Source: Chloroflexi bacterium AL-N1 (GTDB lineage Bacteria; Chloroflexota; Chloroflexia; Chloroflexales; Roseiflexaceae). Taken from it: DNA of 64,000 nucleotides. This document shows positions 46,178 to 57,531 of this stretch, one piece after another; positions within the stretch are counted from its first letter, which is position 1; the number at the start of each line of letters is the position of its first letter. Position numbers and translations under genes: made by a program. Location: positions 124,001-188,000 of the forward strand of contig WYDT01000007.1 of assembly GCA_013122435.1 (NCBI GenBank), in the 5' to 3' direction. The notes beneath the pieces were generated by a model that was given only the letters and a program-made list of their open reading frames with translations, ran no database searches and was not told where the DNA came from.

Positions 46178-46888
46178 TTAATTCTGTGTTTCTGCCAGCT
46201 CTTCAGAACATACTGCAAACTTATAACCTAGATCAGGAACCGTAAGGATATAATGTGGATGCGTGATGTCTGGTTCAATTTTGATTCGTAGGCGATGAAT
46301 ATAAGCAGCGATCAAATTTCGTCCGGTGGTACTCCTGTCTCCCCAAATGTGATCGAGGATTTGGTCGAACAGCAATACACGTCCAGCATTGCACATTAAA
46401 TAGTATAGTAAACGACATTCGATGGGTGTGAGCATAACTGAGTGACTATCGGCAAACGTTACTTTATGTTCAAGCGGATCGAGTGTCGTATGCCCTCGTG
46501 TGAGGCACAATGGAGTGGTAGCTGATTCGCTGGGTTTTCTGCGTAGTACTGCTTCAATACGTGCGAGCAACTCATGAGGATCGAATGGTTTAACGATATA
46601 ATCATCCCCACCTGTCTGTAACCCAAGCACCCGCTCTTCCGGCTTTACATGAGCTGTAAGGAAGATAATCGGCACGTCTGACGTACGACGAATCCAGCGA
46701 CATACTTCAAAGCCATCCATCTGTGGCATGGAAACATCAAGTAATACAAGATTGGGTTGATACTTACGTAATATGAGCAAGGCTTCTTTACCATCATAAG
46801 CCTGTAAGACACGGTATCCAGTGTCTTGAAGGAGAAACGAGATAAGTTTTACACTTAACACATCATCATCAATAATTAAAATGAGCAT
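46178..46888 (-). CDS. OmpR/PhoB-family response regulator, orphan
   Basis: 236 residues. The receiver domain (1-115) has the acidic pocket IIDDD, phospho-acceptor Asp51 in VLLDVSMPQMDG, Thr in FLTAH and Lys in DDYIVKPFDPHELL; the winged-helix output domain (130-225) shows the recognition segment GRNLIAAYIHRLRIKIEPD. It is a DNA-binding transcription factor activated by phosphorylation. No histidine kinase is adjacent. It lies between the PspC gene (146 nt upstream) and the HAD-ATPase gene, so it may control this stress-type cluster. Confidence 0.93.
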   Translation of the reverse strand: MLILIIDDDVLSVKLISFLLQDTGYRVLQAYDGKEALLILRKYQPNLVLLDVSMPQMDGFEVCRWIRRTSDVPIIFLTAHVKPEERVLGLQTGGDDYIVKPFDPHELLARIEAVLRRKPSESATTPLCLTRGHTTLDPLEHKVTFADSHSVMLTPIECRLLYYLMCNAGRVLLFDQILDHIWGDRSTTGRNLIAAYIHRLRIKIEPDITHPHYILTVPDLGYKFAVCSEELAETQN

Positions 46889-47034
46889 TTACGTTTCCCT
46901 TACTATACTGTCATGAGCCTCCTTGCCTTGATCTGGCATGCTTCTTTTCCAATGCACCTATGTACGGTTATTGGTGTCTGTATAAAGTTAGAGAGATAGC
47001 TATCTCTCTCGGCACAAAGCCCATCTTTACTAAG

Positions 47035-47295
47035 CTAAGGAATAACTTCTTCAGTGACCTTAGCGGTCTCTGTATTTGTATCGCTAATCTCGGCCAGCAG
47101 GTCTTCTAATTGTGGCTCAAGTGGTACAATCACCCACAGGAGCACGTAAAGTAAAATGCCAGTTCCCCCAACGATCGTCAGGAGCGCAAAAAACACACGA
47201 ATGAGCGTAGGATCAATCTCCAAATATTGCCCAATACCGCCACACACACCGCTCACCATGACATTGGTGCGGCCACGATAAAGTCGTTTTTCCAC
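47035..47295 (-). CDS. PspC-domain membrane protein
   Basis: 86-residue small inner-membrane protein of the phage-shock type. The PspC domain is complete (MVSGVCGGIGQYLEIDPTLI followed by a membrane segment) with an acidic C-terminal tail. The start is placed at GTG 47295 because GGAGGG lies seven bases before it and the protein then begins at the usual position; the longer reading up to 47424 overlaps the upstream stress-protein gene. PspC-type proteins respond to membrane stress. Located between the USP gene and the response regulator. Confidence 0.87.
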   Translation of the reverse strand: MEKRLYRGRTNVMVSGVCGGIGQYLEIDPTLIRVFFALLTIVGGTGILLYVLLWVIVPLEPQLEDLLAEISDTNTETAKVTEEVIP

Positions 47296-47353
47296 GATAT
47301 ATCCCTCCTTTGTGCGTAAGCGTAGATCGTTTATGTTTTGAGCTTTGATACGC

Positions 47354-48271
47354 CTACTCCTCACTATGGGGGCGTTGGACCAACACTGGCACAGTCGCTC
47401 CACGTACCACTTTATCTGCCACACTCCCTAAGAGCAGACGCGCCATCCCGCTACGTCCGTGTGTTGCCAGCGCGATCATATCCACGTCGTTGGTGTCTGC
47501 ATAATCCAGAATTGTGGCTGCAGGTGGGCCAACGAGTACTTCGGTTTTTACTGAGAACGACTCATTACGTAATCGTTGAGCTGTTTGCTCAATATATTCT
47601 TTGGCTTGCGACTGGGTTTGATCAAGCCATTCGACGCCAAAAGTAGCAGCATGAGGAGCTGTGGCATAACTTGTTATGACCGGCTCAATCGTGTGTAGTA
47701 ATGTATACCGTGCGTGGTTCATTCTGCCAATATTGATGGCTTGTGCAATGATCTGTTCGGACAGCCCGGAACCGTCAAGCGGTATCAATACATGTTTTAT
47801 GCGTGGCTCGTGTGTGAAATCTGGCTCTGTTTCATGGGGGCGTACCAGCAAAACGGGAACTGTAACACGCCGGACAAGTGAATCTGCCACACTGCCCAGC
47901 CAGAACCGTGATAAGGCACCACGGCCATGCGTTGTCATCATGATCAGATCAATATCTGTTGACATCGTGTAGTTATAAAGTGCTTCAGCAACTGGAAGTT
48001 CATCTAACAACTCGGTTGTCATAATGAGCGGGTCGTCTGATATGAGTTTTTGTTGCATCTGGTCAAGGTAGGCTAACTCTTTTGCGCGATGTTCCCCATC
48101 GTTGATCTCATCGTAGATTGGCGCCGTCCCGATAAATATGGGCTCAATGACTTTGTGAACATGCACGAGTGTCAGCTTCGCACCCGTTTGCTGTGCCATA
48201 CCTCGCGCGAGCACAAGCGCATGTTCGCTGAAAGGGGAAGTATCTAATGGAACGAGAATTGAACGATACAT
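47354..48271 (-). CDS. Tandem universal stress protein (two UspA domains)
   Basis: 305 residues with two UspA domains (about 1-150 and 155-305). Both keep the ATP-binding loop: THGRGALSRFWLGSVADSLV in the first and THGRSGMARLLLGSVADKVV in the second, so this is of the ATP-binding type. The ATG at 48271 follows AGGAGG; the longer reading to 48532 runs into the Lon-like gene and is rejected. It is 31 nt after the protease gene, pointing to co-transcription. Such proteins support survival during starvation, redox or membrane stress. Confidence 0.93.
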   Translation of the reverse strand: MYRSILVPLDTSPFSEHALVLARGMAQQTGAKLTLVHVHKVIEPIFIGTAPIYDEINDGEHRAKELAYLDQMQQKLISDDPLIMTTELLDELPVAEALYNYTMSTDIDLIMMTTHGRGALSRFWLGSVADSLVRRVTVPVLLVRPHETEPDFTHEPRIKHVLIPLDGSGLSEQIIAQAINIGRMNHARYTLLHTIEPVITSYATAPHAATFGVEWLDQTQSQAKEYIEQTAQRLRNESFSVKTEVLVGPPAATILDYADTNDVDMIALATHGRSGMARLLLGSVADKVVRGATVPVLVQRPHSEE

Positions 48272-48302
48272 AGTGACCTCCTGTGATGGGTTGTCAGCGG
48301 CA

Positions 48303-50723
48303 TCAGACAAGCACTGATGTCTGTGACTCCGTATCGGTGGAACGTTGTGTATATGTGGCAAATTCGCGTAGGCGCTGGTTGATACGATCATTGATTGAGC
48401 CGTGTGAAAAAAATCCATCGAAGCGATGTGTGCAGGCAGGCACACCAGTGAGCAGTTCAATGCCCTCATTGATCGTTTTAACGGCCCAGATATGGAATTG
48501 CTTGGTTCGCACCGCTTCAATAACATCCTCACGAAGCATCAGATGTGGCAGGTTTGCATAAGGTATTAAGACACCCTGATCGCCGGTAAGTCCTTTGATA
48601 AGACAAATGTCAAAAAAGCCTTCTATCTTCTCGTTAATCCCACCAATCGCCTGCACATCACCATGCTGATTAACCGATCCGGTGACGGCAATACCTTGTT
48701 TGATCGGCACACCTGATAATGCCGACAGCAATGCATAGAGTTCTGCTGAAGAGGCACTATCTCCTTCAACTGCTGCATAGTTTTGTTCAAAAACCAGGCG
48801 AGCTGAAAGTCTGAGTGGTTGGTCCTGAGCATAGGTCTGAGTCAAATATCCATTGAGAATCAACACACCTTTGCTGTGGAGTGGTCCGCCAAGCTGTACT
48901 TCACGTTCGATATCAATGACATCGCCGCGTCCTGGACCAACGCTCGCCGTAATGCGACTTGGTCGACCAAAAGCGTAATCGCTCAGACCCATGACCGACA
49001 ATCCATTGATCTGACCCACACGCTCACCCATTGTGTCGATAAGAAGGGTTCCCTGTGCGATCAGATCCTGAGCACGTTGTTGGATCAAACCTGACCGATA
49101 AGTTCGTTCATCAATAGCTTTGCAAATGTGGGTAGCATGGATACCCGATGCTTCGTCTTCTGCAGCCCAGAAGTGTGCTTCACGCATAATATCAGTGAGT
49201 ATGCCAAAACGTGTTGAGAGACGATGCTGATCCGCCGCTAGTCTGGCTGATTGTTCGAGCAATTTTGCAATAGCTCCAGTATCGATCTCTTTTAGTTGCG
49301 ACTTCTGACAAAAGGTTCTGGCAAACTGGATAAAAGCATGCTGGTTTTCCGCATTCCATGCCATATCGATGTCAAAATCAGCTTTGATCTTAAATAGCTC
49401 AGGGAATACTTCATCGTAGGTATGGAGTAAGTAATACAACAGCGGGGGTCCGATCAGGACGATTTTGATGTCTAAAGCAATCGGCTGGGGTCGCAGGCTT
49501 TTGGTAGATATAATACCTAATTGTTCGCCAACTTCTACGATTTGTATCTCATGGCTACGCAGTGCGCGTTTTAATGCCTCCCAGCTAAAAGGACTTCGTA
49601 AAACATCTTCAATTTGCAGGACAAGATATCCACCATTGGCTTTGTGTAATGATCCGCCTTTGATCAGGGTGAAATCGGTGGTGAGTGTGCCAAATTGTGT
49701 CTCTTTCTCAATGCGTCCAAATAAGTTAGGATAGCTGGGATTCAGGTCAACCACAACCGGGGCACCCTCGTCTTTGCTGTGGTCAACCAGCACATTCACC
49801 TGATATTTGCGAAACAGTACATCACGAGGCCATAGGTTTGTACTCATGCCTTCGCTGTCACTGGGTGAGGACGAGTCTTTGAAACTATCCACATGTTCAA
49901 GCATATCTTGCCGAACCGCCTGAAAATACTCAGTAATTTCTGGCAGATCGCGATATTTCTCTAACAAGTCGTCCATAATGCCACCAACAAGATAGAGGAC
50001 AATCTGTTGATCGAGTTCCTTCAATTGAGCTTGTGCTTGTCGATCAAGCGTACGATTGCGCTGCATAACTTCTTTCAATTCGCCTTGTAACGCATCACGT
50101 TGAAGCATCAATTCTTGCTGAGTTGCTGATGGTAATGCTTGAAACTCCGACTCGCTCAGGGGTCGCCCATCTACCACAGGTGTAAGTAAAATCCCAATGG
50201 GTGTACCCTGAATTAAAAACCCAACTTTCGCTGCACGCTCTTTGACTTTTTCAAGCAAGGCTTCACGTTGTTCGTTGATGGTCTTCATGATTTCTTCACG
50301 GCGGGCGTTATATTCATCACCCTCAAAAGCTTTGGGTACTTCTCGGCGCATATGAGTGATCAGTTGTTGCATATCGTGCCGTAACTGGTGTCCCAACCCT
50401 GCCGATAAGAAACAGACAGTTGGTTCGGACGGATCAAGAAAATTATTGACATAACATATGTCTGGTGGCTTGGGTTTACTGCGTACCAGTTCTTCAATGA
50501 ATGAACGAACAGCCGTCATTTTGCCAAGGCCCGGCGGACCAGCAATATAGATATTAAAGCCATTATCCCCCATTCCAAGGCCAAAACGCAGCGCGGCTAC
50601 CGCCCGCTGTTGACCAATAATGCCTTCGAAGGTGGCACTACGTTCTTCAGTGTGCAAATCGATAGTTTGTGGGTCAACGGTACGACGTAGTTGTTCGGGT
50701 GTTAGTTCAATAGGGGTATTCAT
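48303..50723 (-). CDS. Lon-related ATP-dependent protease (LonB/AAA_32 type)
   Basis: 806-residue cytoplasmic or membrane-associated ATP-dependent protease of the COG1067 type. The N-terminal AAA module has a P-loop reading GPPGLGKM (Met after the Lys, where Ser/Thr is usual), a long inserted coiled-coil region (about 130-250), then the AAA-lid and the S16 peptidase domain with the catalytic Ser in EGDSASSAEL and the catalytic Lys in GGINEKIEGFFD. ATG 50723 is preceded by AAGGG. It heads the minus-strand stress cluster (protease, USP, PspC, response regulator, HAD-ATPase). It presumably degrades damaged or regulatory proteins. Confidence 0.92.
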   Translation of the reverse strand: MNTPIELTPEQLRRTVDPQTIDLHTEERSATFEGIIGQQRAVAALRFGLGMGDNGFNIYIAGPPGLGKMTAVRSFIEELVRSKPKPPDICYVNNFLDPSEPTVCFLSAGLGHQLRHDMQQLITHMRREVPKAFEGDEYNARREEIMKTINEQREALLEKVKERAAKVGFLIQGTPIGILLTPVVDGRPLSESEFQALPSATQQELMLQRDALQGELKEVMQRNRTLDRQAQAQLKELDQQIVLYLVGGIMDDLLEKYRDLPEITEYFQAVRQDMLEHVDSFKDSSSPSDSEGMSTNLWPRDVLFRKYQVNVLVDHSKDEGAPVVVDLNPSYPNLFGRIEKETQFGTLTTDFTLIKGGSLHKANGGYLVLQIEDVLRSPFSWEALKRALRSHEIQIVEVGEQLGIISTKSLRPQPIALDIKIVLIGPPLLYYLLHTYDEVFPELFKIKADFDIDMAWNAENQHAFIQFARTFCQKSQLKEIDTGAIAKLLEQSARLAADQHRLSTRFGILTDIMREAHFWAAEDEASGIHATHICKAIDERTYRSGLIQQRAQDLIAQGTLLIDTMGERVGQINGLSVMGLSDYAFGRPSRITASVGPGRGDVIDIEREVQLGGPLHSKGVLILNGYLTQTYAQDQPLRLSARLVFEQNYAAVEGDSASSAELYALLSALSGVPIKQGIAVTGSVNQHGDVQAIGGINEKIEGFFDICLIKGLTGDQGVLIPYANLPHLMLREDVIEAVRTKQFHIWAVKTINEGIELLTGVPACTHRFDGFFSHGSINDRINQRLREFATYTQRSTDTESQTSVLV

Positions 50724-51335
50724 TACGGTGCCCTTCTGCGATACAGTCAGGAACGCATCTGTACCTTTTCATAGGCCAGGGATGTTGCTTCGTTCAGGAG
50801 TGACAGTGCTATGGTGTGGAGAGGAAACTAGCTGTCAGGGTAGTCAGTAAGAGGTATTGTAGCTAAGTATCCATGTATTTTCACCACGTGCTCGCGTAGA
50901 GATTCTGTTCAATAGAGAATCCTCAACACCAGTGTTGTCCCTTCCTCTTTGAAGGTGCTGTGGTTTGGTACAGCATATAGAGATGTTTTGTTATAGCTTC
51001 AGTGTAGCAGAGTCGACTTGTATGGACGTTATGGTTATTTCACACGTCGTAACCATTCAGAAACGAGTGAATCACAATGTGTGCAATAGGTGAACACGAA
51101 TAGCAAATCAAACAGCACATTGCAAGGAATCACTATAGTAAACAGATATCCGTGAGAGATAGATAATGAGGATGTTAACAGTTAACCATACACTGTAGAT
51201 ACATCATTTCTTCTCACAGATGCTATACATGGTATGCTAACAGCATGTCTGACCAATCCCCCTCCATTATACGACCAAACAAGTTCTGCATAGATGTCGT
51301 CAGCAGATTGATTTGTAAAATAGAGGAGCACAAAG
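50724..51335. other. 612-bp divergent intergenic region
   Basis: No gene is supported between the protease gene and the YbaK gene. It contains short dyads: CAACAC-CA-GTGTTG at 50924-50937 and GTTAACAGTTAAC at 51174-51186. It must hold promoters for both flanking genes, but I cannot assign elements with confidence. Confidence 0.5.
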
Positions 51336-51830
51336 ATGTGTAAAGACCAACTCATAACCTATCTTCAAGAGCAACATATCGCATTTGAAACTCAACAACA
51401 TCGTGTTGCTTTTACAGCACAGGACGTCGCTACCAGCGAGCGCATTCGCAACGATATGATGGCAAAAGTAGTTATTGTAGTGGCTGATGGTAATCTCGTT
51501 ATGTTAGTGCTTCCCGCTTCTTATCGGGTAAATTTTGTACAGTTACCTGAAGTTATTGGAGCCAAAGAGGTCTGGCTTGCAAGCGAAACCGAAGTTGCTG
51601 CGGCCTTTCCCGATTGCGAGGTAGGTGCGATGCCGCCATTTGGGAATCTGTATAACCTGCCAGTCTATGTCGACTCCAGGTTAGCAGCCGAAGACGTGAT
51701 TGTCTTTCAAGTGGGAACCCATACGGATACCATTCATATGAAGTATGCTGATTTTGCGCGGTTGGTTGAGCCGAAAATGGTCTCGTTTGCCGCACATTTC
51801 CGTGAGATGAGCGCTCATCTCACCTCTTAA
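51336..51830 (+). CDS. YbaK/EbsC-type aminoacyl-tRNA deacylase domain protein
   Basis: 164-residue stand-alone editing-domain protein, which would hydrolyse mischarged tRNAs (such as Cys- or Ala-tRNAPro in characterised relatives). Family marks include the catalytic Lys in MMAKVVIVVADG, the GAMPPFG loop and the terminal strand FQVGTHTDTIHM. AGAGGAG precedes the ATG. The exact tRNA substrate cannot be told. No partner gene is adjacent. Confidence 0.87.
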   Translation: MCKDQLITYLQEQHIAFETQQHRVAFTAQDVATSERIRNDMMAKVVIVVADGNLVMLVLPASYRVNFVQLPEVIGAKEVWLASETEVAAAFPDCEVGAMPPFGNLYNLPVYVDSRLAAEDVIVFQVGTHTDTIHMKYADFARLVEPKMVSFAAHFREMSAHLTS

Positions 51831-51933
51831 TTGAACATAGGGGAGTAAAGCATATAAATAGGGGTATGATAGCCATTAAACCTGTGGTACCATAAAGGCG
51901 CAATCGTGCTCACACGAACGAAAACGCATATCT

Positions 51934-52842
51934 ATGACCGATGCTTTGCTCCAGGTCGCAGCGCTGATCGCCTTTGGCTATGGCCTCAAACACTATCGTT
52001 TTGCAGACGATGGTTTCTGGCGGGGATTGGAACGCCTGGCCTATTGGGTCTTTTTACCTGCTCTGTTTTGCCAGGTACTGATACAGGCGACATTCTCTGG
52101 TGCTGTGGTTTTGCAGCTTGCTAATGCACTGGTTTTGGCTATTCTCATTCTTACTGTTATGCTCCTCTTCACAAAGACCATCCTGCGGATTGATGGCCCG
52201 GCATTTACATCTGTGTTTCAGGGCAGTGTTCGTTTCAATAGCTATGTGGCTCTGGCTACTATTCCGGCACTGTATGGCGAAACAGGGATTGTGTTTGTGA
52301 CCTTGCTCATCGCAACGGGTGTACCGTTGGTAAATGTGCTCTGTGTGCTGATGCTTAGTCGCTATGGCAATATGGGGAAGCGTAGTCCCATGGCTATTGT
52401 GCAGGCCGTCATCACCAATCCACTCATTATGGCCTGTGTGATTGGCTTGCTCGTCAATCGCTTGGCTATTCCTGTGTCCTCGGTAGTCCTTGATATGGTA
52501 GGGATACTGGCTCGTGCCGCGTTGCCATGTGGTTTGCTTGCGGTTGGAGCCGCTCTTGTGCCGGGGGCTTTGAGTGGCCATGTGCGTGGGGTAGGGGTTA
52601 GTGTCGTTGCACGTTTTGTGCTGCTCCCACTTATTTCTGTAGGTACAGGTATACTATTGCAATTACCTCAAGAGGCTTTGGGGATTTTGATTCTGTTTCA
52701 GATCCAGCCAACTTCAACTGCATCGTATGTGCTTGCGCGGCAACTGGGCGGTGATGCCTCATTGATGGCGACGATCATCACGATCCAGACGCTGTTTGCT
52801 TTTGGGGTTATTCCTATCACACAGTGGCTTGTTGCCATGTAG
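51934..52842 (+). CDS. AEC-family (auxin-efflux-carrier-like) transporter
   Basis: 302-residue membrane protein with about ten helices arranged as two inverted halves, starting MTDALLQVAALIAFGYGLKH and containing QPTSTASYVLARQLGGDASL near the C-terminus, a conserved AEC segment. AEC proteins move organic acids or related anions. The start at 51934 has no strong ribosome site. Followed by tRNA-Arg on the opposite strand. Confidence 0.88.
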   Translation: MTDALLQVAALIAFGYGLKHYRFADDGFWRGLERLAYWVFLPALFCQVLIQATFSGAVVLQLANALVLAILILTVMLLFTKTILRIDGPAFTSVFQGSVRFNSYVALATIPALYGETGIVFVTLLIATGVPLVNVLCVLMLSRYGNMGKRSPMAIVQAVITNPLIMACVIGLLVNRLAIPVSSVVLDMVGILARAALPCGLLAVGAALVPGALSGHVRGVGVSVVARFVLLPLISVGTGILLQLPQEALGILILFQIQPTSTASYVLARQLGGDASLMATIITIQTLFAFGVIPITQWLVAM

Positions 52843-52894
52843 TAATCACTGAAATGTACTGGGGTGTGTTGGTGGAGAAGTAAGGTGGAACAAG

Positions 52895-52968
<74 letters not shown>

Positions 52969-53159
52969 GTAGCTACGCAAAATTGTAACACTGACCCTGA
53001 ACAGTGTCAAGACGTTCATTGAGCACTGGTATGGGGTAAACAACCATACATTCAAGACAAATACCAAAGACGAGATTGATATCGACCTGTCATCTTCCAT
53101 GAGTTGTTTGCTGTGGTCACATACGGTATACTAAGCGCGCTTGAAAGGATACACGAAGC

Positions 53160-55301
53160 ATGCCTTTTTCATCGTCCCGCCCATTGCTTGCACTCTATCT
53201 AGCACTCCTTATCAGCGGTGTTGGTCTTGGTATGCCATCTGCATCACAACCTGTAACGGGTTTTGAAGATCAACTGGTCTCCTCGCTCTTCCGCCCGACT
53301 GCCCTGACTTTTACTCCTGATGGTCGTATGCTCATTACGACACAAACGGGTCAGGTACGTATCTATACCAATGGTAGTCTCATAGAACAACCAGCGCTCA
53401 ATCTTGAGAATCGCATTTGTATGAACAGCGAACGAGGTGTGTTGGGCATTGCCGTTGATCCATCCTTCACCGCGAATGCAAACAACTATGTCTATCTGTT
53501 CTATACCTCAAAGGTTGATGGTTCCTGTGATGAAGCGATCAATCGCGTGTCACGTTTTACCCTGCAGGGCGATATCATGACACCAAACAGTGAACAAGTC
53601 CTGATCGATAATATTCCCTCGACCAATGGCAATCATAATGCTGGCGATGTTCAGTTTGGTAAAGATGGCTACCTCTACATCAGCACTGGGGATGCTGGCT
53701 GTGATTACAATGAGGACAGCGGGTGTGCCGGGAACAACGACGCATCACGTGACCGACATACGCTTCTTGGCAAAATCTTGCGAATCACGCGTGATGGAGC
53801 TATTCCCCCCTCGAATCCGTTTGTAGGAGCAAACAGCGCACGCTGCCACCAAACGGGTCGTACACAGGCTGGGAAGACATGTCAGGAGACCTTTGCATGG
53901 GGGCTGCGAAATCCCTTCCGTATGGCCTTCGATCCGAACACCTCAGGGACAGAGACACGCTTTTTTATGAATGATGTTGGACAAAATACCTGGGAAGAGA
54001 TCAACGAGTCTCAAAAAGGTGCGGATTATGGATGGAACACGCGTGAGGGGTTCTGCAAAACTGGCTCGACCACGGATTGTAGTGCTACACCCCCAGCGGG
54101 AATGGCCAACCCGGTCTACGCTTATGGACGCAGTGAAGGGGCTGTCTGTAATTCGATTACTGGTGGTGCGTTTGTCCCCAATGGCATCTGGCCCTCCGAA
54201 TACGATAATACCTATCTCTTTGCAGATTATGGATGTGGTCGCATCTTTCGGCTGGCACCTGATGGGCAGGGCACCTACAAGGCCGAAAACTTTGTCAACT
54301 CATTAGGGAGTAGTAGTGCTGTCCATCTGACTTTTGGCCCATACGAAGGAACACAGGCACTTTATTACACGACGCTTGCAAATGGTGGTCAGATACGTCG
54401 AGTGGCTTATACTGGTGATAGCAATCGCACACCAACTGCACGTATTCAGGCTAGCCCCACCTCTGGTATTGCGCCACTGACGGTGAATTTTGATGGGCGT
54501 GAGAGTAGTGATTCTGATCCTGGTGACACCTTGAGCTACCAGTGGGATTTTGGCGATGGGAATACCGGAACTGGTCCAATAGTCACCCACGAGTACACCG
54601 TCAGGGGTACATTCACGGCTTCGCTGGTCGTACGCGACAGCAGTGGTGCCACATCTGCGCCTGCAACGATCCGCATTAGTACCGACAATACCGCGCCTGT
54701 CCCAGAGATTAGTGTGTCGTGCGAAGATGTCAATGGCTGCTATGGTGTGGGAGAATCATTAACGCTCAGTGCTACTGCGACAGATGCCGATGGTGATGAG
54801 GTACAGTTTGCGTGGACCGCGCTCATCCATCATGGCCTTGGTACAGGAGGCGCCCACACCCATCCCTACCTACCCGAAACGCGTGGTGAGACGATTACGA
54901 TGAATGGTGCTGCTCCTGAAGATCTGTTGGCCGCTACCAACAGTGCACTTGAGATTCGCTTGATTGCCACAGACAGTCGTGGGTTGTCGAGCGACACAAT
55001 CAGTCTCATGATGTTCCCCAAGAAGGTTGATGTGACGCTTGATTCGGAGCCATCAGGACAACATATTACGGTGAATGGTGAGACTATCACCACTCCGATG
55101 ACCGTTGTTTCGTGGGCAGGGTACCAACTCGACGTGAGTATACCAGTACAACCAGGTGCTACCGGTTGGCTGCGCTTTGAACGCTGGGAGGATGACACGA
55201 CGGCAAAATCCATTCGTCGCATTACAACCGGACAAGAGCCGCTCACATACACTGCTACATTTACTTCAGCCGATATCCTGGTGTTGCCCTTTATTCAATA
55301 A
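53160..55301 (+). CDS. Secreted PQQ-type sugar dehydrogenase with PKD and C-terminal module
   Basis: 713-residue extracellular protein. Signal peptide (about 1-29); glucose/sorbosone-dehydrogenase beta-propeller (about 33-425) with NHNAGDVQFGKDGYLYISTG (catalytic-type His), RDRHTLLGKILRI and FAWGLRNPFRMAFDPN; PKD domain (about 430-510: YQWDFGDGNTGTG); then an Ig-like and PEGA-like module (515-705). The last two domains match those of the CHAT-like membrane protein at 38.4 kb. It would oxidise sugars or polysaccharide ends at the cell surface, using PQQ. It is monocistronic with a strong terminator. Confidence 0.9.
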   Translation: MPFSSSRPLLALYLALLISGVGLGMPSASQPVTGFEDQLVSSLFRPTALTFTPDGRMLITTQTGQVRIYTNGSLIEQPALNLENRICMNSERGVLGIAVDPSFTANANNYVYLFYTSKVDGSCDEAINRVSRFTLQGDIMTPNSEQVLIDNIPSTNGNHNAGDVQFGKDGYLYISTGDAGCDYNEDSGCAGNNDASRDRHTLLGKILRITRDGAIPPSNPFVGANSARCHQTGRTQAGKTCQETFAWGLRNPFRMAFDPNTSGTETRFFMNDVGQNTWEEINESQKGADYGWNTREGFCKTGSTTDCSATPPAGMANPVYAYGRSEGAVCNSITGGAFVPNGIWPSEYDNTYLFADYGCGRIFRLAPDGQGTYKAENFVNSLGSSSAVHLTFGPYEGTQALYYTTLANGGQIRRVAYTGDSNRTPTARIQASPTSGIAPLTVNFDGRESSDSDPGDTLSYQWDFGDGNTGTGPIVTHEYTVRGTFTASLVVRDSSGATSAPATIRISTDNTAPVPEISVSCEDVNGCYGVGESLTLSATATDADGDEVQFAWTALIHHGLGTGGAHTHPYLPETRGETITMNGAAPEDLLAATNSALEIRLIATDSRGLSSDTISLMMFPKKVDVTLDSEPSGQHITVNGETITTPMTVVSWAGYQLDVSIPVQPGATGWLRFERWEDDTTAKSIRRITTGQEPLTYTATFTSADILVLPFIQ

Positions 55302-55322
55302 AGACAACAGATAGCTACTATG

Positions 55323-55354
55323 CAACGAGCACCACCTTGGTGCTCGTTGTTTTA
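55323..55354 (+). terminator. Terminator after the sugar dehydrogenase gene
   Basis: CAACGAGCACCA and TGGTGCTCGTTG form a perfect 12-pair stem with a 3-base loop, followed by TTTTA, 21 bases after the stop. The convergent tyrosine phenol-lyase gene ends 15 bases further on, so the hairpin may serve both. Confidence 0.92.
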
Positions 55355-55368
55355 TATGGGATGAGGTG

Positions 55369-57278
<1,910 letters not shown>

Positions 57279-57301
57279 ACTTATGCCTTCATGTCAATAT
57301 A

Positions 57302-57357
57302 TATTCGGTGTAAAATAAAAAAAGCCGAATAAAATAAAGTTATTTTAGTATACACCG
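57302..57357. promoter_or_regulatory. Candidate operator of the Lrp/tpl operon
   Basis: An AT-rich block 24-79 bases before the Lrp start holds TATTCGG/CCGAATA (57302-57308 and 57325-57331) and CGGTGTA/TACACCG (57306-57312 and 57351-57357) as inverted pairs. Lrp-type proteins bind repeated AT-rich dyads, so this is a plausible autoregulatory site. It is not proven by sequence. Confidence 0.45.
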
Positions 57358-57531
57358 TATTTTATTTGAAGGAATAAGCAAAAGAGAGGTGTGAACAGAA
57401 TCTTCTTTTGTGAGCGAACCTGACAACGACGAGAGAGTTAGTCATCTGTTATATCAGTGTGCCGCCACACTAGACATGATATGGCCACTGTGGCGGCAAC
57501 ACCAGAAAACACAAAATGGTATGTCCCTGAC

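Noticed and set aside
47296..47424. N-terminal extension of the PspC protein
   Set aside because: It overlaps the stress-protein gene and lacks a ribosome site, while the GTG at 47295 has an excellent one.
51174..51186. Possible repeat unit of a CRISPR or iteron array
   Set aside because: The GTTAAC motif occurs only as one pair and no spaced array of repeats exists in the region.
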